A DNA stretch of 64,000 nucleotides from Chromatiales bacterium (GTDB taxonomy: Bacteria; Pseudomonadota; Gammaproteobacteria; UBA6429; Thiohalophilaceae), in the NCBI GenBank assembly GCA_026984045.1, contig JALSSV010000034.1:1-64000 (forward strand), given 5' to 3'. The notes beneath the pieces are model-generated. The model did no database searches. It had not been told where the DNA came from and saw nothing but the letters and a program-made list of their open reading frames with translations. The translations under genes and the position numbers were made by a program. Shown piece by piece: positions 30,936 through 40,033 of the stretch (position 1 is its first letter; the number at the start of each line of letters is the position of its first letter).

Positions 30936-31211
30936 TCATTTTGCCGCGCGCGCCGGGGTCTGCAGGTTTTCGTAATAGCGGATGCGACGCCGGAACTCGC
31001 GCCGGTCGAGCGGCTCCAGCGCCTCGTCAATCAGGCTCTTGAGCGGCGGCTCCGACAGCGCCGGCAGTTTCGAGGGCTTCCAGGGCACGATGTAGAGCAT
31101 GTGCGGCAGCTCCTGGTTGCCGCGCACCTCGGTGCCTTCCAGCTCGATCACGTCTTCGGCGTGAGCCGGGATGGCGGCCAGGAACAGCAGCGCGATCAGG
31201 ATCCGTTTCAT
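30936..31211 (-). CDS. Small exported protein of the envelope operon
   Basis: 91 aa with signal peptide (MKRILIALLFLAAIPAHA). The mature part EDVIELEGTEVRGNQELPHM, LYIVPWKPSKL and a basic C-terminus RREFRRRIRYYENL gives no recognised domain. It overlaps the upstream TPR lipoprotein gene by four bases (ATGA). Similar small proteins accompany TPR/AgmX clusters, but I do not recognise a family with certainty. Confidence 0.7.
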   Translation of the reverse strand: MKRILIALLFLAAIPAHAEDVIELEGTEVRGNQELPHMLYIVPWKPSKLPALSEPPLKSLIDEALEPLDRREFRRRIRYYENLQTPARAAK

Positions 31212-31828
31212 CCCGCTTTCCGCTTCTGCTCGGCCGCGATCCGCCGTTGCAGATCCACGATCCATTTCTTCACCTCGCCATTCTCTTCCCCGGTGAGCTT
31301 CTGGTAACGCTGGTAGGCTTCGAGCGCCTGGGGCAAATCCTGCAGATAAATATCCTGGAGGATCCCCAGGTTCAGCCAGGCATTGGCGTAGTCGGGGCGA
31401 CGTTTCAGGGCCTGCCGGTAGGCGTCCAGGGCCTTGTGAAACCGGCCCTTGCGGCGCAGGGCCACGCCCAGGTGGTTCCAGGCCACCGCATCGTCCGGTG
31501 TGAGCTGCACCGCCCGTTCCAGGGCGGCCAGGGCCGCATCGGTGTTGCCGGCCTTGAGTTCCTGCAGGCCCAGGTTGAGGTGGCCGAGTGCCAGATCCGG
31601 CCATTTCACCGTCATCTGCCGAAACAGATCGATGGCCTCCTGCTCGCGGCCCGCCTCCACCGACCAGCGGGCCCGCTCGAAGGCCGCCTGGGCTGCGGGC
31701 GGCAAGGCGCCTTTCTTCGCCGCGGTGGGCGCCGGTTCCTGCGGGGCGGTGGCGCAGCCGCCCAGCCACAACACGACTACACCGACCAACAGGCCGGACA
31801 ACAGCCTTCTGAACTCAGGGCGAAACAT
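31208..31828 (-). CDS. TPR lipoprotein (GltE/AglT-like by context)
   Basis: 206 aa. Lipobox LGGC with C25, a proline/alanine spacer, then three to four tetratricopeptide repeats (ALGHLNLGLQELKAGNTDAA; AVAWNHLGVALRRKGRFHKA; ANAWLNLGILQDIYLQDLPQ). Lipid-anchored, probably at the inner leaflet of the outer membrane, where TPRs dock periplasmic partners. The start at 31828 overlaps the previous gene by 14 bases. Confidence 0.85.
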   Translation of the reverse strand: MFRPEFRRLLSGLLVGVVVLWLGGCATAPQEPAPTAAKKGALPPAAQAAFERARWSVEAGREQEAIDLFRQMTVKWPDLALGHLNLGLQELKAGNTDAALAALERAVQLTPDDAVAWNHLGVALRRKGRFHKALDAYRQALKRRPDYANAWLNLGILQDIYLQDLPQALEAYQRYQKLTGEENGEVKKWIVDLQRRIAAEQKRKAG

Positions 31829-34646
31829 AGGCTTCGATGACCTCCTGTTTGCCGTAGCGGACGGGCTGGAACTTCGCCAGGGCCGCGAGCGACTTCTGCA
31901 CCCATTCGTCCCAGATTTCGTCACGGGTACGGCGGGCGTTGGCCCGATGGATCTCGATGGCCTTCTCCTCGAACGGATAGGCCTGCTCCTCGAGCAGGAT
32001 GTCGTACTGCTCACGTTCCTCGGCCGACAGCCCCTTCGGCCGCTGCGAGGCCATCAGGGCCCGGGCGAAATCGGCATAGAGCTCGGCGATGCGCCAGGTG
32101 GCCTCGGTGGTCACGGCCGCCACCTTGTACTGCATGGCCCGCTGGTAGGCCTTGAGCACTTTCTGCATGAGCCGTTTCTTCTTCTTCAGGCTCTTCTTCA
32201 GCGGCACGGTGAGCTTCACCCGGGCATAGGCCTGCTGATGGGGACGGGCCAGCAGCAGGGTGGCCTGGGCCGCGAGAAACGCGGTGCGGGCGTTGCGTTC
32301 CCGGCCGCCGCGGGCATCGGCGCGGATGATTTCGTTGAGCCAGTAGCCCCACTGCCTGCCGTCGTTGCGCTTGCGATAGAACTCGGCCAGATAGTGACGG
32401 GCCTCGATGGCCGGCCCCAGCGGCGAGGGATACTTCTTCACGTAGTCCCGGTACACCCGGGCGGCCTTGTCGGGCTGGCCGGCCTTGTCGTACATCTGCG
32501 CCGCCTGCAGCATCACCTCGCGGCGGTAGGCGGGATCGGGCGAACTGGCGGCCAGGGCCAGCATCTCGCCGGCGGCCTTGGCGCCCTGGCCGGTCTCGGT
32601 ATAGGCGACGGCCAGCTTTTCGGTCACGCCCCGCTGCAGCTTGTGGCCGGGAAAGCGCTTGCGGAAGTCTTCCAGCAGCCGGGTGGCCCGCGGCCAGTCG
32701 CCCAGCTTGATGTACATGGTAGCCGCATCGTACTGGGCCACGGCGCGCAGCGCCGAGGCCGGCACCACCTCGCCCACCCGCAGGAAGTGCGCGGCGGCCA
32801 GCTGCCAGGCCCCCTTGTCCCGCTCGGCCTCGCCCTGCTTGTAGATGCTCGCCGCCAGGCGATCGTAGAGCCCGGCATACTGCTTGTCCCTGGGCGACAT
32901 GCCCTTGAGCACCGTACGGTAGGCCTGCTCGGCCTCCGCGTAACGGCCCAGCTCGAACAAGGCATGACCCAGCACCACCAGGCCCACCCGCCGCTGTTTC
33001 GGCTTCCGGGCGATGTCCGGCCTGGCCAGCAGCAGTTTCGCCGTGCTCACTGCCCGGGCATAGTCCCTGGCGGCGAACAGTTCCTCGGCGGTACGGGCCA
33101 GCACCGGGGTGACGCGGGGATCCTCGGGGAAGGTGTTGGCGAAGCGCAGGGCGCTCGCGACGGCCCGCTCCTGCCAGACGCGCGGATCGTAGAGGGTCGC
33201 CTGTTCGGCACCCTGCTTCTGCCGGGCCCGCTGACGCAGGATCTTCTTGATGTCCTCGTAGGCCACCAGGGCGGCATAGCCGGCTTCGGCGCTCTTGGCA
33301 TGGCGCGGATAGTCGTAGGCGGTGGCCTCGTAGGCGTCGATGGCGGTGGCGTACTGCTTCGCATCGTAGTAGGCCTCGGCCATCAGGAAGTGCATCTGCG
33401 CCGCCTCGGCGTCGCCGGGGAAGGCCTGCAGGTAACGCTGATACCAGCCGGCCGCGCGCAGATAGTCCTCGGCCTTGCCGGTTTTCTTCGCCTGGGCATG
33501 GTAATGGGTGGCCAGCTCGCGGATGTGGCGCGCCAGCAGGGGCCGGATCTTCTCGCGGCTGGCCTCGTCCAGGTTTTGCCAGAAACGGGTATCCACGCCG
33601 TAGCGCCGCACGAAGTCTTCCTTGGCCCTGAGCACCAGGTCGGGGAAGCGGCCCTGGGTGTAGGCATCGATGGCATCGGTGTGGAAGGCCGGCGCCAGGG
33701 GACTGTCGGGATTGCCCTCGACGAAGGCCATGAACACGTTGGCCGCATCCAGGATCCGCTCCTGGCGCAGGAACAGTTCGCCCAGCTTGCGATACAGCAG
33801 CGGCCCGTAGTCCCGGTTGCCGGCCCGGGCAAAGTATTGGCCGATGCTCTTCGCCCCGGCCTGGTTGGCGAAGGCCAGGCTGACCGCCCGCAGGGTATCC
33901 TCGATCAGCTCCCGTTCGCCGCGCTTGATGTCCGGCGAGAGACTGCGGGCCTCGAGCGCCCCCTGTTGGTACTTGCGATCCAGCAGCACGATGAATGTGT
34001 CCACCGCCCGCGCATAGTGCTCCAGCTTGAATTCGGACCAGCCGAGTTTGTAGAGGGCCTTCTCGTAGAACAGCGAATCGGGAAAACGCTCCACCACCAC
34101 CCGGTAGGCGGCGGCCGCGCCGGCGTAGTCGCGCAGGGTGAACAGCAGCTCGCCGCGCCGGAACTGGATTTCCTCGAGATAGACGGTGTCGGGAAATTCC
34201 GTCACCAGCCGGTTCATGGTCGAAAGGGCCTGGTCGGGCTCCCCGCCCAGGCTGTAGGCCTTGGCCAGCTGGTAGAGGATGAGATCGTTGTCCTTGCGGT
34301 TCGGGTAGGACTGCAGGTAGGTGATGTAGATCTCGATGGCGGTGGCCAGGGACTGGCGGGCGGCGGCCTCGATGGTCTCCTGGGCGGCGCCGCTGGCCTG
34401 TTCGCCCTGTTCCAGTTCCAGATCGGCCACCCGGCGCATGGCCTCGGGATACAGGGGCCCGCCCTCGGCCGATTCGAGGAACAACTCGTAGCTGTGGATC
34501 ACCTCGTCGCGCTGGATCCGCGACAGGGTCGGCTCTTCGAGCACCAGCGGCTTGTCGGCCTTCAGATCGCCGATGGTGGGGCCGGTGTCGGGACCGGCAC
34601 AGCCGGCCAGGCCAAGGCACAGCAACAGGGACAGACGGCGGTTCAC
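31815..34646 (-). CDS. Large TPR lipoprotein (Glt-type scaffold by context)
   Basis: 943 aa. GTG start whose GTGA overlaps the stop of the upstream gene. Lipobox LAGC with C16. Tetratricopeptide repeats run through most of the chain (DLILYQLAKAYSLGGEPDQA, LEEIQFRRGELLFTLRDYAG, AQMHFLMAEAYYDAKQYATA and others). A lysine-rich segment PLKKSLKKKKRLMQK lies near 840. Probably the major periplasmic scaffold of the envelope motor. Too diverged for a safe family name, but the position between the other TPR gene and the coiled-coil gene is that of Glt scaffolds. Confidence 0.82.
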   Translation of the reverse strand: MNRRLSLLLCLGLAGCAGPDTGPTIGDLKADKPLVLEEPTLSRIQRDEVIHSYELFLESAEGGPLYPEAMRRVADLELEQGEQASGAAQETIEAAARQSLATAIEIYITYLQSYPNRKDNDLILYQLAKAYSLGGEPDQALSTMNRLVTEFPDTVYLEEIQFRRGELLFTLRDYAGAAAAYRVVVERFPDSLFYEKALYKLGWSEFKLEHYARAVDTFIVLLDRKYQQGALEARSLSPDIKRGERELIEDTLRAVSLAFANQAGAKSIGQYFARAGNRDYGPLLYRKLGELFLRQERILDAANVFMAFVEGNPDSPLAPAFHTDAIDAYTQGRFPDLVLRAKEDFVRRYGVDTRFWQNLDEASREKIRPLLARHIRELATHYHAQAKKTGKAEDYLRAAGWYQRYLQAFPGDAEAAQMHFLMAEAYYDAKQYATAIDAYEATAYDYPRHAKSAEAGYAALVAYEDIKKILRQRARQKQGAEQATLYDPRVWQERAVASALRFANTFPEDPRVTPVLARTAEELFAARDYARAVSTAKLLLARPDIARKPKQRRVGLVVLGHALFELGRYAEAEQAYRTVLKGMSPRDKQYAGLYDRLAASIYKQGEAERDKGAWQLAAAHFLRVGEVVPASALRAVAQYDAATMYIKLGDWPRATRLLEDFRKRFPGHKLQRGVTEKLAVAYTETGQGAKAAGEMLALAASSPDPAYRREVMLQAAQMYDKAGQPDKAARVYRDYVKKYPSPLGPAIEARHYLAEFYRKRNDGRQWGYWLNEIIRADARGGRERNARTAFLAAQATLLLARPHQQAYARVKLTVPLKKSLKKKKRLMQKVLKAYQRAMQYKVAAVTTEATWRIAELYADFARALMASQRPKGLSAEEREQYDILLEEQAYPFEEKAIEIHRANARRTRDEIWDEWVQKSLAALAKFQPVRYGKQEVIEAYVSP

Positions 34647-36604
34647 GGCCGCGCCTCCCCGGCCGCCGGGGCGGCCTCGGCGGCCGGCGGCCTGTCCGCC
34701 GCGCGGGGCGCGCCCGGCTGCTCGTCCGGCGGCGCGATCAGATCCGCCGGCGGCGGCTGCATCTTCATGAGCTTGTCGTAGAGCCGGGCCTGGGCGAAAC
34801 GGGCCCGTACCAGGTAGCTCTTGAGCCGCGCCTGCTGGCGATCGATTTCCGCCAGGGCCAGGGTCTGCACGGCCTGTTGCTGAGCCTTGAGCGCGGCGTC
34901 CACCTGCCCTTGCAGGGTCTTGATGCGCCGGTACTGGCCACGGATGCGATCGTCGAAACCTTCGAAGGTTCGCGGTGCGATCTTCCAGGCCCGCTGCAAC
35001 GCGGCGTACTGTTTCTCGGTTTCCGCCAGGGCCTGGTCGAGCCGCTGCAGGCCCCGCTTGAGACGCCACAGACGCGGCACGAAATCCGACTCGATGCGCC
35101 AGATCAGGATGCCGTTGAAAAGGCGGTACTTCGCCTGTTCCTCTTCCAGATCCGCACCGCTGCCCAGGCGCTCGAGACGGCGGCGCACGTCGGCCAGCAC
35201 GTCGAGCCATTCGGCCTCGTCCTCGTCGGCCAGGGCACGCAAATCGTGCTCACGCTCCACCCGTTTCACTTCCGCGGCCAGCGCTGCCCGCTGGCGACGG
35301 AAGTCTTCGAGCTGCTCCAGCAACAGATCGCTGGTCACGGCCGGCAGCTTCTTCTCATAGGCAGCGCGCCGCTCCTTGAGCATCAGGGTGAACACGGGCA
35401 GGTAGTGTTCCCAGCGGCCCAGGACGTAACGCAGATACTGCAGATCCTGATGATTGCGCAGGGCGCTGCGGAAGTCGTTGGAAGCCAGCAGGCGATAGAG
35501 GTAGGGCACCGACAGGGCCGCTGGCAGGCGGCCACGGTAGATCGAATCGCCGCTTTCATCGTCCAGATTGCCGGGACGCAGGGCCTGCAACAGCTCGCCC
35601 CGGGCGACCGCCTCGCGCAGCCGTTTCAGCTCGGCGAGCTGCTGTTCGTAACGCACGCTGGCTTCGGTGTAGTGCACCAGAGCCAGCTTGGGCTTCTCCA
35701 GGCGTTCGATCGTATAGGGAATGGCCAGCAGGGATTCCTGCACCGCCGGATCCAGGGGGCTGCGCACCTTCAGCTCCAGCCACGGCACCAGCGATTCCTG
35801 CAGTCGTTCCTGCCGCGCCCGGGCCCAGCCCATGCCCAGCAACGCCTTGTTGGAAAGGGGCCCGTGCAGGCGCACCCGGGCGAAGGCCGCGGCGGCGGCC
35901 TTCGGCCGTTCGGCCCGCAACCAGGCAAAACCCAGGGCGATGTTCGCCTGGTCGCGCAGGGCCTTGAGTTCCGGGGTGGTGGCCTCCATCCGGCCCACTG
36001 CCTCCAGTTGCCGGGCACCTTCTTCCTCGCGACCGGCCTTCACCAGGGCCACCCCCAGGTTGAATCGGGCATAGGCCTTCCAGGCCCCTTCGCCGGCAAA
36101 GTCGGCGAGCACGGCGATGGCCTTGTCGTATGCCTTGCGCCGCAGATGGATGTTGGCCAGCAGGTTCCGGCGTTCGGCCTCCCGCTCGGGTGGCAGGCCC
36201 TCGCCGATCCGCTCGAGGGCTTTCAAGGCCTGATCGTACTGTCCCTGTTCATAGCGCAGGCGGGCCAGGTTGAACCACACCCGGTCGGCCACCGCCGGTG
36301 CCACCTGTTGCTCCAGGATCCGTTCGAACAGTTCGCCCGAGGGTTTCTCCAGCCCGTAGGCCAGGTAGAGGCTGCCCAGCAACAGATCCGCCTCCTCCTG
36401 CTGGCGCGGCAGACGCTGCCGCTGGCGGGCGGCCATCAGATCGGTGATGGCCGAGAAATAACGATCCTGGAAGAAATGGTAAAGCGCCAGCCCATAGGGC
36501 AGATCCTGCACCACGCCCGGCTCCTCGGCGCGGCCGGGAGCCGGCAGGAGGAGGAGGCCTGCCAGCAGCGCCGGCAGCCACCCGCGTAGAGGGTTCAGAG
36601 ACAT
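34643..36604 (-). CDS. Periplasmic TPR/coiled-coil protein of the envelope operon
   Basis: 653 aa with signal peptide (ends near GRA-EEPG). Residues 40-300 are TPR-like (LYHFFQDRYFSAITDLMAAR, VWFNLARLRYEQGQYDQALK, ARFNLGVALVKAGREEEGA); 300-600 are mainly long coiled coils (YEKKLPAVTSDLLLEQLEDF, LQRLDQALAETEKQYAALQR). The C-terminus is Pro/Ala-rich. It follows the 179-aa gene and precedes the lipoprotein scaffold by a four-base overlap. It may span periplasmic distance in the motor. Confidence 0.8.
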   Translation of the reverse strand: MSLNPLRGWLPALLAGLLLLPAPGRAEEPGVVQDLPYGLALYHFFQDRYFSAITDLMAARQRQRLPRQQEEADLLLGSLYLAYGLEKPSGELFERILEQQVAPAVADRVWFNLARLRYEQGQYDQALKALERIGEGLPPEREAERRNLLANIHLRRKAYDKAIAVLADFAGEGAWKAYARFNLGVALVKAGREEEGARQLEAVGRMEATTPELKALRDQANIALGFAWLRAERPKAAAAAFARVRLHGPLSNKALLGMGWARARQERLQESLVPWLELKVRSPLDPAVQESLLAIPYTIERLEKPKLALVHYTEASVRYEQQLAELKRLREAVARGELLQALRPGNLDDESGDSIYRGRLPAALSVPYLYRLLASNDFRSALRNHQDLQYLRYVLGRWEHYLPVFTLMLKERRAAYEKKLPAVTSDLLLEQLEDFRRQRAALAAEVKRVEREHDLRALADEDEAEWLDVLADVRRRLERLGSGADLEEEQAKYRLFNGILIWRIESDFVPRLWRLKRGLQRLDQALAETEKQYAALQRAWKIAPRTFEGFDDRIRGQYRRIKTLQGQVDAALKAQQQAVQTLALAEIDRQQARLKSYLVRARFAQARLYDKLMKMQPPPADLIAPPDEQPGAPRAADRPPAAEAAPAAGEARP

Positions 36605-36636
36605 GGAATACCTGGCCTGTCCCGCAAATCCCGGGG

Positions 36637-37176
36637 CTATTCCCACACCTTGGCAACGAATTCGGGCTGTTCCTTGGTGGCGTCATCGAGGATCTTCAGC
36701 TCGATGAACTGGGGATCCTCGGTCTTGTCGATGACCACTTTCGTCGCCCGCTTGTAATTCCGATCGTTGGGTCCCTTGCCGGTGAAGAAGGCCACGATTT
36801 CATGCTTGCCCGAGGCCAGGTTGCCCACATACAGACGCTGGACCCCACCCCGATAGAGCGCCGCCGACTCCCGCTCCGTGTACAGATGCGCCGCCACCAG
36901 CTTGTCGTCGATCTTGAGCTTCACCGAATCGAGCTGGAACAGCTTGCCGGCATCCACCGACAGGAACACGCTGAACTGGGTGTTGGCCGGAAACAGCAGA
37001 TCCTCCTCGAGCAGGAACAGATCCCGGTTGAGATCGAGGACGGCCTTCTTCAGATCCTGGATGCGTTCGTTGAGGGCGGCCTGATCACCACCGTCCTCGG
37101 CAGCGCGAAGGGGCGACACGAGGCTGCCGGCGAGGCACAGCACGGCACTCAGCCAGACGAGAGGAACGATTTTCAC
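36637..37176 (-). CDS. Exported protein heading the envelope operon
   Basis: 179 aa with signal peptide (MKIVPLVWLSAVLCLAGSLV...RA-AED). The N-terminus of the mature part is a short coiled coil (LNERIQDLKKAVLDLNRDLF), followed by an immunoglobulin-like or AMIN-like beta domain (VFLSVDAGKLFQLDSVKLKI, KHEIVAFFTGKGPN). First gene of the minus-strand series that runs to 27986. No family assigned with certainty. Confidence 0.72.
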   Translation of the reverse strand: MKIVPLVWLSAVLCLAGSLVSPLRAAEDGGDQAALNERIQDLKKAVLDLNRDLFLLEEDLLFPANTQFSVFLSVDAGKLFQLDSVKLKIDDKLVAAHLYTERESAALYRGGVQRLYVGNLASGKHEIVAFFTGKGPNDRNYKRATKVVIDKTEDPQFIELKILDDATKEQPEFVAKVWE

Positions 37177-37312
37177 ACGACTAACCTGCAGGTTCGGAGT
37201 TGAGACAATATCTTACTGTTTTCATTGGGGAATTTCATGCTGCGGGGGCACGATGGACAATAACAGCAAATGCCCGCGGCGTCATGTTATCCCCGTCACA
37301 AAACACCTTGCC

Positions 37313-38311
37313 TCACGGCGGGGGCGGCCGGGCCCCCGGCCGTTGGGGGGGCATGAGGCCGGAGGAATAGTGTATCTGGCCCTGTGCATCGATGATCACC
37401 GTCTCGATGCCCGGCAGCGATTCGCACAGGGCCAGCGCCCGTTCCGGCCCGAGGACGAAGAACGAGGTGGACAATCCGTCGGTGGTGGTGGCATCGGGGC
37501 CCAGCACGGTCACGCTCATGGTGTGCCGGACCGGCCGGCCGGTGCGCGGACTGAGAATGTGATGGTAGCGCTTTCCGCCCTCGATGAAAAACCGTTCATA
37601 GTCACCGGAGGTGGAGATGGCCGTGTCGCTGAGGGGCAGGACCACGGCGATGCCGTCCCGCTGGCGCGGATTCTTCACGCCCATCATCCACGGCCGGCCG
37701 TGGTGATCGCCGAGGATCCGGCTGTCGCCACCGGCGGTGACCAGCGCCGAGCGGATCCCGCAATCACGCAGAATGGCGATGCCCCGATCCACGGCATGGC
37801 CCTTGGCGATGCCGCCCAGATCGATCCGCATGCCCTTTTGGGGCAGAAAGACCGAGCGGGTCCGGGCATCCAGGCGTACCTTGTGCCAGTCCACCGCCGG
37901 CAGGTGCGCGGCCAGGCTGGCGGCATCGGGATGGCGCGCCTTGCGAAAGTCGTAGAGATAACCGACGCTGGCGAAGGTGATGTCGAAGGCCCCACCGGTC
38001 AGCGCCGAAAAGCGCAGGGCACGGCGGATCAAGCCGAACAGCTCCGCGTCCACTGCCACCGGCGCACGCCCGGCTGCCGCGTTGATCCGGGCCAGCTCGC
38101 TGTCGTCGCGGAACGGACTCATCAGGGCATCGGTGCGGCGCATCTCGTCCATCACCCGGCCGATGCAGCCCCGGGCCGCGGTCTCGTTTTCCGCCCACAG
38201 CGACACCGCCACACGGGTGCCCATGATCGCCTGCTCGTCTGCGAGCCAGCCGGCCTGAGCCCGGAGGCCCGGCAGCAGGCAGAGCATCAGCAGGAACAAT
38301 CGCAAGGGCAT
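37313..38311 (-). CDS. apbE: FAD:protein FMN transferase ApbE
   Basis: 332 aa with signal peptide (MPLRLFLLMLCLLPGLRAQA). Transfers FMN to Ser/Thr of extracytoplasmic proteins. Motifs: MGTRVAVSLWAEN, MSPFRDDSELARIN, IDLGGIAKGHAVDRG (FAD binding) and ALVTAGGDSRILG, followed by DTAISTSGDYERFF, TGRPV and the metal-site ATTTDGLSTSFFVLG. No acceptor protein with a clear [DN]xx[ST]GA[TS] flavinylation motif is evident nearby. DUF4266, DUF3570 and TlpA genes, frequent ApbE companions, lie 10 kb away on the plus strand. Confidence 0.93.
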   Translation of the reverse strand: MPLRLFLLMLCLLPGLRAQAGWLADEQAIMGTRVAVSLWAENETAARGCIGRVMDEMRRTDALMSPFRDDSELARINAAAGRAPVAVDAELFGLIRRALRFSALTGGAFDITFASVGYLYDFRKARHPDAASLAAHLPAVDWHKVRLDARTRSVFLPQKGMRIDLGGIAKGHAVDRGIAILRDCGIRSALVTAGGDSRILGDHHGRPWMMGVKNPRQRDGIAVVLPLSDTAISTSGDYERFFIEGGKRYHHILSPRTGRPVRHTMSVTVLGPDATTTDGLSTSFFVLGPERALALCESLPGIETVIIDAQGQIHYSSGLMPPQRPGARPPPP

Positions 38312-38410
38312 GGAGCGGTTTCGATTCGGCGTGACGACGAAAACACCAAGCTGCCGGGCGCCGAAATCCGCCTGGCGGGAGGGATTGCAGCGCCCCACGC
38401 CCGAATCGTG

Positions 38411-39994
38411 TCAGGCTGGCGGGGCGATGGCAACCAGATTGTTGATGTTACCGAGTCCGTGGTTGGGGAAGAGAATTTCGAACTGGCCGGTCATGCCGTT
38501 GAGCGCCATGTAGTTCAGGATCACCGTGTTCACCAGCAGGTTGACGTTGTTGGCCGCCGGACTGGAAGAGGTGATCACCGAACCATCGGCCGTGAATGCG
38601 CCGATCTGCCGGCCCTGGATGGTGGGCTGCGGCTTGCCGTTGGGATGGTAGGCCAGGAAGAAGGACGCGGCGGTAGAGGAATTGTCACCCGTCCAGACGC
38701 CCTTGCCTCGTCCCTCCGGTGAGTTGTCGACCGTGCCGTTGCTCGACAGGGAACCATCGGAGAAGACATAGAGCATCAGCGGCTTGCCCTTGCGTGCCGC
38801 ATATTCGAGGCAGGCACCCATGCACAGGCCGGCGAGAAAATCGCGCTGTTCACCGGTGCTTCGGTCACCGGTGTGATAGTCGTAACCGCCCATGGCCACC
38901 GTACCGGCGCCGGCATAGCTGACGCCATCGGCACCGCCATCGATCACCATCTTCATCACCGAGGCGGTCTTGCGCAATTCGCGGGCCGTGCGATCGTTGC
39001 CATTGGGATCGACACCGGCGTTGGTGAAGATGGCCAGGATGTCCGGATCGTCGAGCGGATCGATGCTGCCGGCGCCGCCGAACTGCTCGGCGATATTGGC
39101 GGCGCCCACGTAGCCGCAGCGCACCAGGTTCTTGATGTCCTGATCGTTGGGCAGGCCGGTGTCGATGGAGGGTCGGGTCAGCTTCTGGTCGGAGATCCGG
39201 GTTATGGATTCCATCACCCGTACCACGTCGTCATTGGGCAGCACCGGGTTCTGGCTGCCGGTGTCCACCATGCCGGTCACGTCCGAGGGCCGGTCCACCT
39301 TGGTGGGACGCAGTTCCGGATCCATGAGCATGGCCGGGGCGATGGAGTTGCCGCCCGAATCGGTATTGCGCGAGCCGATCAGGGTCACCACCTTGCCCAC
39401 GGCCCCGGCCTTGGCGATGCCATACATGGGATTGTGGGGGTTGGTGTTGGTGTCGTTGCCGGAACGGGCCGGAATCACGATCCCGTCCACGTTGCCGGAG
39501 AATGTCGGCGTGCCGGTGTCGGTTCCCGTGGACGCGGTCTTGATGCCGCGCAGGAAGGCGCTGTCCGAGTGGAACAGCAAGCCGAGCGTGGTATCGATGA
39601 AGGCCGGATCGGCGGAGGGCAGCATGTTGTCGGGCAGCCCCATCTTGCGGTAACCCGCGGCGTTGAGAAAGTCGGCCTGTCCGCCCATGCCGCCCACCAG
39701 AACGTTGGAGCCGGCAATGTTGGCCCCGCCGGCCAGATCGAAACAGATGAAGGGAATGGTGCCGCCCGTGCTGCCCAGATCACAACCGGCCGCATTGGCC
39801 ATCTCGACGATGTCCTGACTCAGGGCCCGCGCCCGGGGCGAATGCAGCAGGCCGCCCAGCAGGCTGCCGGTCATCACCACTCCCGAACCGCTGATGAGTC
39901 CCTGACGAAGGAAGTCGCGCCGGGTGATCGGGCGGGCATGATCCGGATGCAGCAGCGGCGCATCGACGGGCAGTGCTTTGGTTTTCCTGGCCAT
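38411..39994 (-). CDS. Tat-exported protein, DUF1501-like
   Basis: 527 aa. A twin-arginine signal ITRRDFLRQGLISGSG (R25-R26) predicts folded export. The mature part begins with IPFICFDLAGGANIAGSNVL, which in spirit resembles DUF1501 proteins (export by Tat, a metal-dependent phosphatase/sulfatase-like fold); LMLYVFSDGSLSS and GYDYHTGDRSTGEQRDFL are possible active-site stretches. No haem motif. It is last of three minus-strand genes with two CxxCH-bearing partners, so it probably works in the same extracytoplasmic process. Family assignment tentative. Confidence 0.7.
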   Translation of the reverse strand: MARKTKALPVDAPLLHPDHARPITRRDFLRQGLISGSGVVMTGSLLGGLLHSPRARALSQDIVEMANAAGCDLGSTGGTIPFICFDLAGGANIAGSNVLVGGMGGQADFLNAAGYRKMGLPDNMLPSADPAFIDTTLGLLFHSDSAFLRGIKTASTGTDTGTPTFSGNVDGIVIPARSGNDTNTNPHNPMYGIAKAGAVGKVVTLIGSRNTDSGGNSIAPAMLMDPELRPTKVDRPSDVTGMVDTGSQNPVLPNDDVVRVMESITRISDQKLTRPSIDTGLPNDQDIKNLVRCGYVGAANIAEQFGGAGSIDPLDDPDILAIFTNAGVDPNGNDRTARELRKTASVMKMVIDGGADGVSYAGAGTVAMGGYDYHTGDRSTGEQRDFLAGLCMGACLEYAARKGKPLMLYVFSDGSLSSNGTVDNSPEGRGKGVWTGDNSSTAASFFLAYHPNGKPQPTIQGRQIGAFTADGSVITSSSPAANNVNLLVNTVILNYMALNGMTGQFEILFPNHGLGNINNLVAIAPPA

Positions 39995-40033
39995 GATTGC
40001 GTTTACCTCAGGCTTGTCTGGTCGTTCGCCGGT

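Noticed and set aside
31449-34781. 1110-codon plus-strand open frame
   Set aside because: It is antisense to the TPR lipoprotein genes with strong domain evidence; its own sequence is repetitive Gly/Leu/Gln/His without domains.
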